Positions 57,711 to 64,000 of a stretch of 64,000 nucleotides of DNA are shown piece after piece. A program made the translations under genes and the position numbers. How positions within the stretch are numbered: position 1 is the stretch's first letter; every line of letters starts with the position of its first letter. The DNA lies in the NCBI GenBank assembly GCA_910586975.1, contig CAJUKX010000009.1, positions 26,664 to 90,663 on the forward strand, given 5' to 3'. Under the pieces are notes generated by a model. The model had not been told where the DNA came from. It worked only from the letters and a program-made list of their open reading frames with translations, and searched no databases. This DNA comes from an uncultured Muribaculaceae bacterium. GTDB taxonomy: Bacteria > Bacteroidota > Bacteroidia > Bacteroidales > Muribaculaceae.

Positions 57711-60700
57711 ATGGAAATATATAACCGTGCAGGAGAGCTTAAAATGGCCGTAGAGCCGGAAAGCAGCTCTACACAATCAGAGGAGATACAGGGCGATAAA
57801 GTACTGAGCCTCGGTTTTTCGAATCACAGCTGCGTAAATATCGACGTGGACGACTATTGCGAGTTTTTGGGCGAGCGCTATACCGCGTTTGAGGCTTATG
57901 AGCCGGCGCAGAAATCGACAATGGAGTGGAGGTATGAGCTCAAACTGTATGGTAAGGAGAGCAAGTTAAAGCGACTGCTTGTGCTCAAGCGTGTAGACGG
58001 GGAGAATGAACCGGTATTTACGCTTACAGCGCCACCTTATGAACATGCCCGGATGATAGTAAACTGCCTGAACGAAGGGCTCGCCGGCGAGGACGAGTGG
58101 AAAGTAGGCATAGTGTCCGGGACCGAGAATATCACCATTGATTATTTTGGCAAGTACTGTGACGAAGGTTTGCTGGAACTGGCCGAAAAGACCGAAGCCG
58201 AGTGGTGGACTGACGGTAACACGATAAATATAAGCCGATGTGTACGAGGTGAGGAAATTGTGCTGGGTTATGACAAAGGTCTGACACAGATAGAGCCGTC
58301 GCGTGCAGATAATGTTAAGTTTTATACCCGCCTGTATCCGTCCGGAAGTACACGCAATATAGATGTGGAGAAATACGGGCACAAACGGCTACAGCTGCCC
58401 GGCGGGGTGAAATACGTGGAAGTAAATGCAGAAAAATATGGCAGAGTAGACCATTATGAAGCAGCCGCATTTGCCCATATCTATCCGCGCAGGACAGGCA
58501 AGGTGAGCAGAGTGAGATCCGAGGAAAGAAAAGGAGATGATGGCAAGCTGTTTACAATATACTATTTTGCAGATGATACATTAACTTTCGACCCCAACGA
58601 TTATGAAATCCCTCACCTTGTAAAAAGAATATCGTTCCAGGAGGGAAGTGAACTTGGCGGTCTTGGTAATGAGGATAACGGTACATATTATTTTGAGGCT
58701 TATTATAACAGCGAAACAAAGGAGTTTGAGCTGATTACAATATGGCCTTATGATGATGACACCCAATTGCCGGGCGGAGTTTTGATACCCAAAGTTGGAG
58801 ATGAATACATCCTTTGGAATATCCGTATGCCTGATGAATATTACAGCATGGCTGAGCAGGAGTTCCTGGAAGCGGTAAATCAGTATAATACCGAACATGC
58901 CCTTGATGTGGCGGTATACAAGTGCTCCATGGATCATGTATGGGTAGAGGAGCAAGAGGCAGATATATTCCTGGGCCGCAGGGTGCGCCTTGAGAGCGAG
59001 TATTATTTCCCGGAAACCGGATACAGGGACAGCAGGATCACGAAAATCACGCGCAATGTAAATTTGCCATCGCAAATTGATATTGAGATTGGTGATGCCC
59101 TGAGCCGCACATCAATGCAAAAGCTATCGGACAGCGTGAATGATGCGAGAGCCTATGCACTGTCTCTTGCCATGGGCGCAGCTCTGCTTGAGATTATACG
59201 TACCGGAGACAAGACACAGCCGACAGATTATAATTTGTTTTCTGCCAAAAGGACTTTGGCCGAATTCCTCTCCAAAACCCGTCCTGATGTGGCCCGGGAG
59301 GTCATTGACTTCTTAGAGGGCTGGGAGGTTGGCGAGTGGGAGCCGGATGCTGCCGGGGCTAAGGCGTGGATTGATGCCAATGGTGATGCAAATATCGAGG
59401 CTGACATTCTGCGTGTCCGCAAGAAGGCGTTTTTTAAGTCGCTTGTAGTGGCTGAGACTGAGTATATTGGCGGCGAGCTGGCTATTACGCCGGGTTGCGG
59501 CATTGAGTGTACTGAGGTGTCGGCCGTGGACGATGGTTGGCGCTGTTGGTATATGTGCAAGGACACCGACGGCAAGCGCATACATTGTAAGTTCAAGGCA
59601 GGCGACTTTGCCAAGTGTCAGACCTTCAACCTCGGCACGCCCGAGGCCGACGGCTCTTACAGCGACGTGGCCAACACCTACTATTGGCGCGAGGTTGTGG
59701 CGGTGGGCAATCCGTCCTCTCCCGACGAGGTGCGCACCGACGAGCAGGGGCGCGAGTACAGCTACATCGTGCTGAGCAACGCCCCGGGGCATTACGACCC
59801 TGCAAGCGTCAGCGAGCCGCACGCCGGCGACCACATAGTGCATCTTGGAAATGCCGACGACCCTTTGCGCCAGACGGCCATTATAATATCGACCACGGCC
59901 ACCACCGCGCCCTCGATAGTGATGTACACGGGTATCGACACCTTTGCGCTGGCCAACCGAGCCATCATCACCCTTGGGCGCGATGAGCAGGGCAATGCGT
60001 GGCTGCGTCTTGGCTCCAAGGGTGCCAAGCATTATCTCAACTACAATCAGGCTACGGGGTTAGACGTGTGCGGCAATCTGCATGTAAGCTCGGGCGAGAG
60101 CATTGAGGAGCTATTAGGCGACAAGGAGGGTAATTACCGACTCGACCTCAGCCCCGCGGCTTTGGCCGTGCAGTGCGATGCCGAGGGCAACATAACCGCC
60201 GACTTCAAGGATATGCCCGTGCTGACGGTGCAGGCGTATCTGGGCAACAAGGAGATAGCCGCATACGACGTCAAGACCAAAAAGGGCGTGACGTACTATT
60301 TGGCAGCCACCGCCGGAGTGGAGTTTTACACAGGTGAAGAATTGCAGCACAATGAGTTCCGCGTGCGAAAATCATCGGGCATGAGTGCCGATACAGCCTT
60401 GGTGACAGTCACCGCCAAGGTGTACAACGGCGGCGACGACCCTGTAACCATACTGACCAACCGCGCCACCGTCTACAAGGTGCGCCCCGGTGTGGGCGGT
60501 GCGCCGGGCGACCCGGGCCTGCGGCTGGTGCTGAGTCAGTCGGCTATGGCCGTACCGTGCGATGCCGCAGGTACTCCCCTTGCCGGCACCCTGCCCATAG
60601 AGATTACAGCCACCCTGTATCGCGGCAACGAAGCTGTTGCGCCCTCCGGGATTAAGCTCACCGGCATTAACGGTTTTGGCACAGACGGTCTGACGGTAGA

Positions 60701-62969
60701 CGGCAACACGATACGTATATCAAAGATATTAAACCAAGTAAACAAAGCGACCATAAGCGCCACATACGGCGAGTACTCGGCGCAGGCAACGTTATCGGTC
60801 ACCAAGGTACTCAACGGCGCCCCGGGCGATGCCGGGCAGGCCGCAGTGGTCTACACCCTTGAGCCGACGGCAGCCATAGTTAAGCGCGGTGCCTTGGGCT
60901 TGGCCGACCCTGCGCGTGTGGGAGTGCATGTGTATCGCACCACCGGCAACAGCCCGCGCCAAGAGCTTGCCGATTGGAGCAATGTGGGGCTTAAAGTATC
61001 TTATACACAAGTCAGAAGTAAAGATGATGAAAACAGCTCCGTTGGCTACTTGGCATACGGCCAAACCGTAACCGTAGCCAAGGACGACAAGGGGCTGATT
61101 TTCGGCCTGTATAAAGACACCGCCCTGCTGGCCGAGGTGCGCGTGCCGGTGGTGGAGGACATGACCGACTACGAGGTGGGCGGCGTCAACCTCATACACA
61201 ACACAAATCAGGGCGCAAAGGGCTGGGACAAATCAGTGTACTCATATTACCGCAATTCGGGCGGCAGCATCGTAGGTTGGAATAATGCCGACCTGTTTGC
61301 GCTGACCACCGACGGCAAGGACGTGGTAGCCACCAACGGCTACAAATATCCCTACAAATCAAAGCTCGACGACAATAAGCAGACCCACAGCTACGAGCCT
61401 GAGGAGGTAACCTATCAGCTCAAATACTCCACCGGCCTTGCATCGTTTGAGTCGGGGAAGTATTACACTCTGTCGCTCGACCTGCCGCTGCGCTACAAGT
61501 GCGCCGTAAAGGACGCGATGGAGCTGCGCATAGGCTTCGGCAACGACTATGACAGCGTAAAGACCTACCACTCTGAGACGCTGCCCATGCAGGCCACGCT
61601 TGGCGACGCCACCATACACGTATCGGCCACATTCAAGCCCTCCCTTGACGACAGCGCGGCAAATCTGTATATCTACCTTGTAATCAAGAACCCTGCCGCC
61701 GTAGTGGGCGGTGTGGCTCAGAGCATACTCGACTACATACGTGTGCGCAACGTGATGCTTGAGCGCGGCACAGTGGCCACGCTGTGGACTCCGGCACCTA
61801 CCGATATTGATTACCTCACCAAGGCATTTGCCGAGGACACCGACATCAACGGCGGCGTGGTAATGACAACCCGCGTGCGCGTGGGCTGCACCGTAAATGG
61901 CAAGTGGACCGAGTACGGCGGCCTCAACGGCGCGGTAACAGATGTATCGGGTGCCGAATACTCACGCGCTCCAATACTCTATTGCGGCGGTGAGATGGTA
62001 GACCGAGCCACAAATACCACCTCCATACGTGCGGCCAAGGCCATGATAAGACAGGACGGTACGGCATATTTTGCCAACAACACCGTGCGCTTCGAGCATG
62101 AGAGCATGCAGGTGGGTGATGATGTTGTACTCGACAGCGCCGGATTGCACATGTATGACAGTACGACCAACGAGGAGCGACTGTTGATAACCAACGACAC
62201 CGTAGGCGCACTTGACACACTGAGCGGCGCAACGGCCAAGACTATCAACTACAACAACGGCAATGCTGAGCTTAATTTTTACAACCCGGGCAAAGACCCC
62301 TCAACCGGCATTAAGCCCCTCCCCGGATTTTATCTACATAGTATTGGCTCACTCTCAACCAATATACTTAATGTGACCAAAGGCACATCGCTCAATGTGG
62401 ATGTGCGGTTATCGGCCACTATCAACGGGTGGGACAGCCAAATGATAATGCAGGCCAATATAGTAGCCCGTCTCAGAAAGGGTTCTATCGTGGTAGCAAC
62501 ATATCCGCTGACTATGACACGCAGCGGTAGCGAGTTTACTTTTGCCACCAAAATAACAACAATACTCGACGAGGGCAACTATACGCTCGAAATCGCTGTA
62601 CCGTCCTCATCTACCGGAGGTAAAAGCCCTAATCAAACAGTACACGGCAATGCCACGATGAAAGGCTCGGCGACACCCACGGCCAACAAAACCAAGCTCG
62701 GTAATGACGGCCTTGTATCTGTCTGGGGCAAAACTGCATTGCTTGTTAAGGAGGACGAGGTTACGCTTGTGGATGGCAACGCTAAGCTCAAGGTTTCGGG
62801 TTCCGAGATTCATGCCGATATAAACAACGGCGAGGATGAACTGTTTGTCCGACTTGCTCCGGATGGAATTTGGATTCGTTCCAACCGCTTAGAACCGGGC
62901 GTACTCCGTTGGCTGAATTTCAAGAAAATGCTAAGTGCCGACTTATTCTCATGGGACGGTTACAATTAA
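57711..62969 (+). CDS. Giant tail tip and fibre protein
   Basis: 1752 residues. The first 480 residues look like a tail-tip hub (a beta-rich domain with MEWRYELKLYGKESKLKRLL and later SRITKITRNVNLPSQIDIEIGD, as in Tal/gp27-like hubs). Then come helical linker and, from about residue 800, Ig-like repeats that share an LxLSxxAxAVxCDAxG opening, separated by collagen-like spacers GAPGDPG and GAPGDAG. The distal third has carbohydrate-binding-like beta domains. From about 59,480 to 62,000 the DNA is visibly richer in G+C, as if the fibre part had been exchanged. It probably binds a cell-surface glycan. Confidence 0.8.
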   Translation: MEIYNRAGELKMAVEPESSSTQSEEIQGDKVLSLGFSNHSCVNIDVDDYCEFLGERYTAFEAYEPAQKSTMEWRYELKLYGKESKLKRLLVLKRVDGENEPVFTLTAPPYEHARMIVNCLNEGLAGEDEWKVGIVSGTENITIDYFGKYCDEGLLELAEKTEAEWWTDGNTINISRCVRGEEIVLGYDKGLTQIEPSRADNVKFYTRLYPSGSTRNIDVEKYGHKRLQLPGGVKYVEVNAEKYGRVDHYEAAAFAHIYPRRTGKVSRVRSEERKGDDGKLFTIYYFADDTLTFDPNDYEIPHLVKRISFQEGSELGGLGNEDNGTYYFEAYYNSETKEFELITIWPYDDDTQLPGGVLIPKVGDEYILWNIRMPDEYYSMAEQEFLEAVNQYNTEHALDVAVYKCSMDHVWVEEQEADIFLGRRVRLESEYYFPETGYRDSRITKITRNVNLPSQIDIEIGDALSRTSMQKLSDSVNDARAYALSLAMGAALLEIIRTGDKTQPTDYNLFSAKRTLAEFLSKTRPDVAREVIDFLEGWEVGEWEPDAAGAKAWIDANGDANIEADILRVRKKAFFKSLVVAETEYIGGELAITPGCGIECTEVSAVDDGWRCWYMCKDTDGKRIHCKFKAGDFAKCQTFNLGTPEADGSYSDVANTYYWREVVAVGNPSSPDEVRTDEQGREYSYIVLSNAPGHYDPASVSEPHAGDHIVHLGNADDPLRQTAIIISTTATTAPSIVMYTGIDTFALANRAIITLGRDEQGNAWLRLGSKGAKHYLNYNQATGLDVCGNLHVSSGESIEELLGDKEGNYRLDLSPAALAVQCDAEGNITADFKDMPVLTVQAYLGNKEIAAYDVKTKKGVTYYLAATAGVEFYTGEELQHNEFRVRKSSGMSADTALVTVTAKVYNGGDDPVTILTNRATVYKVRPGVGGAPGDPGLRLVLSQSAMAVPCDAAGTPLAGTLPIEITATLYRGNEAVAPSGIKLTGINGFGTDGLTVDGNTIRISKILNQVNKATISATYGEYSAQATLSVTKVLNGAPGDAGQAAVVYTLEPTAAIVKRGALGLADPARVGVHVYRTTGNSPRQELADWSNVGLKVSYTQVRSKDDENSSVGYLAYGQTVTVAKDDKGLIFGLYKDTALLAEVRVPVVEDMTDYEVGGVNLIHNTNQGAKGWDKSVYSYYRNSGGSIVGWNNADLFALTTDGKDVVATNGYKYPYKSKLDDNKQTHSYEPEEVTYQLKYSTGLASFESGKYYTLSLDLPLRYKCAVKDAMELRIGFGNDYDSVKTYHSETLPMQATLGDATIHVSATFKPSLDDSAANLYIYLVIKNPAAVVGGVAQSILDYIRVRNVMLERGTVATLWTPAPTDIDYLTKAFAEDTDINGGVVMTTRVRVGCTVNGKWTEYGGLNGAVTDVSGAEYSRAPILYCGGEMVDRATNTTSIRAAKAMIRQDGTAYFANNTVRFEHESMQVGDDVVLDSAGLHMYDSTTNEERLLITNDTVGALDTLSGATAKTINYNNGNAELNFYNPGKDPSTGIKPLPGFYLHSIGSLSTNILNVTKGTSLNVDVRLSATINGWDSQMIMQANIVARLRKGSIVVATYPLTMTRSGSEFTFATKITTILDEGNYTLEIAVPSSSTGGKSPNQTVHGNATMKGSATPTANKTKLGNDGLVSVWGKTALLVKEDEVTLVDGNAKLKVSGSEIHADINNGEDELFVRLAPDGIWIRSNRLEPGVLRWLNFKKMLSADLFSWDGYN

Positions 62970-62979
62970 TCTTAACAAT

Positions 62980-63471
62980 ATGTCAAAAGTAAACTGCAAA
63001 TCAGATTTTGTCCGCTACTTGCGGATTAAAGACCTCTCAGGCAAGGATATTGGCTGGCCCGATTTTGATTGGACCGCTACGTTCTGGACGTTCAGCAAGT
63101 CGCAAGCCTTCACCGCATCCGTCACCGCCGGAGTGAGCCACAACTGCCACCGCACTGCCGACGGGCGCATACGTGTGGTTTTCAACGACCACCGCCTGCT
63201 GTCGGGCACTCTTAAGGTGGAGCTTATCGCCCAGATACCCGATGAGCAATATCCCGACCGCCTAAAACAGATAGCACAGACCGCCGTACTCAAAACCGAG
63301 CTTACATGTGCCGAGGTGCAGTATGTGGGCGACGACGAGGAGGTGATTGTGCTGCCCATACTACAATCTACCGGCTCAGACGGCTCGGGCGGATGCTCAT
63401 GCGTCACCGCTACCGAGGACGAGGTTATGCAGGTGATTGACGATTTATTCTCAGACCCCGACAAGGATTAA
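62980..63471 (+). CDS. Tail fibre-associated protein
   Basis: 163 residues from the ATG at 62980 (MSKVNCKSDFVRYLRIKD). Beta-rich; the C-terminus ends CSCVTATEDEVMQVIDDLFSD after a glycine-serine spacer. The next small protein ends with nearly the same motif, so both may dock on the same partner by it. No family recognised. Confidence 0.7.
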   Translation: MSKVNCKSDFVRYLRIKDLSGKDIGWPDFDWTATFWTFSKSQAFTASVTAGVSHNCHRTADGRIRVVFNDHRLLSGTLKVELIAQIPDEQYPDRLKQIAQTAVLKTELTCAEVQYVGDDEEVIVLPILQSTGSDGSGGCSCVTATEDEVMQVIDDLFSDPDKD

Positions 63472-63507
63472 CTACATATTATTAACCAATTAAAACCACA
63501 AACAACT

Positions 63508-63702
63508 ATGGCAGAAACCCAACAGGAAAAGTGTGTCACCCTCGACACCTACACCAAGGCCATGCAGGCCTACCACGCCAAGGCTCAGGCCGCTTGGCAA
63601 CAGGACATCACCAACGCCGGCGGCTCTAACTTCGTGGCCGCCACCGAGGAAGAAGTCCTCAAGGTAATCGAAGACATCTTCGCGCCCGTCACCGAACCTT
63701 AA
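63508..63702 (+). CDS. Small fibre-associated protein
   Basis: 64 residues, starting MAETQQEKCVTLDTYTKAMQ. A helical N-terminal part (AYHAKAQAAWQQDI) is followed by the C-terminal motif FVAATEEEVLKVIEDIF that matches the end of the previous protein. Likely a fibre accessory or assembly protein. Confidence 0.65.
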   Translation: MAETQQEKCVTLDTYTKAMQAYHAKAQAAWQQDITNAGGSNFVAATEEEVLKVIEDIFAPVTEP

Positions 63703-63750
63703 CCCTTTTATCAACCAACCAATTATTAACAACTTAAACATCAAAAAACT

Positions 63751-64000
63751 ATGGCAAACAAAATCGCAGTTGTAACTCTTGCTGCTCTTCAGGCAGCCCT
63801 CACCTACATCAAGTCAAAGGTCTACACCAAGACCGAGACCGACACCAAAATCGCCACCGAAATCGGCAAAATCAAGCCCTACGAGCTGCCCGTTGCCGAC
63901 GCCAACAACCTCGGTGGTGTCAAGGCCGGCGGTACCGGTATCTCTATCGACGAGAACGGCGTAATCAGCGCCACCGGCGACGCATCGCCCAACAGCGTTG
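63751..64000 (+). CDS. Phage fibre-like protein, cut by the window edge
   Basis: ATG at 63751; 83 residues are visible. The start MANKIAVVTLAALQAALTYIK, a KTETDTKIATEIGKIK stretch and a NLGGVKAGGTGISIDENGVIS block match the repeated segments of phage head or tail fibre proteins (LGGVK-G-x-V-I-x-G type). The 3' part lies beyond the window. Confidence 0.72.
   Translation, partial: MANKIAVVTLAALQAALTYIKSKVYTKTETDTKIATEIGKIKPYELPVADANNLGGVKAGGTGISIDENGVISATGDASPNSV

Larger units (their letters stand above)
28350..64000. mobile_element. Mu-like transposable siphophage prophage, right end not in window
   Basis: Everything from about 28,350 to the window edge is phage: repressor, DDE transposase, MuB-like ATPase, GemA-like protein, gp29-type portal, gp36-type protein, MuF head protein, terminase, capsid and tail genes. 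No integrase is seen, as expected for replicative transposition. No sheath or baseplate wedge genes are seen, so the tail is of the long flexible type. The left end is placed between 28,347 and 28,353, where a TG dinucleotide (TGCATGTGAGG) follows intact host promoter sequence and base composition changes to G/T rich on the plus strand. A 5-base target duplication cannot be tested without the right end. Confidence 0.93.

Noticed and set aside
59313..60032. 239-residue minus-strand frame within the giant tail gene
   Set aside because: An antisense shadow of the GC-rich fibre-coding segment; the plus-strand frame has domain signatures.
57711..62969. Diversity-generating retroelement acting on the fibre gene
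   Set aside because: No reverse transcriptase, template repeat or variable repeat pair was found within the window; the region beyond 64,000 is not visible.

Overview
The window is chromosomal DNA from a member of the Bacteroidales (the gut family Muribaculaceae would fit, but that is inference), interrupted by a Mu-like transposable prophage. The evidence for the phylum is consistent: many genes are preceded by the Bacteroidetes promoter pair TTTG / 19-21 bases / TAnnTTTG, Shine-Dalgarno sites are weak, there are many small lipoproteins with an SC or AC lipobox, and the phage proteins are of the types found in Bacteroidetes prophages.

Host part (1 to about 28,350). From the left: a truncated lipoprotein; plsC and pgpA (phospholipid synthesis); divergent from these an rfbACB operon making dTDP-4-keto-6-deoxy sugars; glycosyltransferases, UDP-glucose dehydrogenase and a radical SAM/SPASM protein (surface glycan synthesis); an HD protein and ilvE; a sensor kinase/response regulator pair; apbE; a DJ-1/PfpI protein; a leftward run of Wzi-like outer-membrane protein, lipocalin-like lipoprotein, LegB-like dehydratase, NeuD-like acyltransferase and NeuB-like synthase (nonulosonic acid synthesis, incomplete here); a lipoprotein nitroreductase, FKBP isomerase and HtrA protease; and a leftward operon of ThiE-like protein, LPG-synthase-like membrane protein, NfeD/ClpP-class protease, kdsB and a catalytically dead-looking M16 protein. 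The theme is envelope and capsule/LPS building.

Phage part (about 28,350 to beyond 64,000; the right end is outside). The left end carries candidate transposase sites and a helically phased array of GTTTACA repeats. A leftward repressor faces a rightward early promoter, with inverted-repeat operators between. The early rightward operon (30,029-40,796) holds a small gene, a roughly 630-base noncoding stretch that folds densely and ends in a tRNA-like element whose anticodon loop is replaced by a GNRA tetraloop, then a Ner-like HTH protein, the DDE transposase, the MuB-like ATPase, a RecA-like ATPase, GemA-like protein, a Tad2-domain (Thoeris anti-defence) fusion, a broken DUF3164 gene, a small HTH protein and a virion morphogenesis protein. 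A strong terminator separates this from leftward genes: DNA adenine methylase, a thymidylate-synthase-like enzyme with a dCMP-type active site, a small HTH protein, two candidate structured small RNAs, a MuF head protein with a toxin-like C-terminus, portal, gp36-like protein, large and small terminase. From a symmetric promoter region at 48,099-48,209 the rightward late genes run: prohead protease/scaffold, capsid, amidase, spanin-like pair, tail tube, tail chaperones with a likely -1 frameshift, tape measure, distal tail protein, a very large tail tip/fibre protein and small fibre-associated proteins. No sheath gene is seen, so this is a transposable siphophage rather than a contractile Mu relative.

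The most novel-looking items are the large structured RNA with its anticodon-less tRNA-like end, the pseudoknotted RNA beside the MuF-toxin gene, the predicted dCMP-modifying enzyme, and the symmetric late promoter with two 21-base-spaced dyads.
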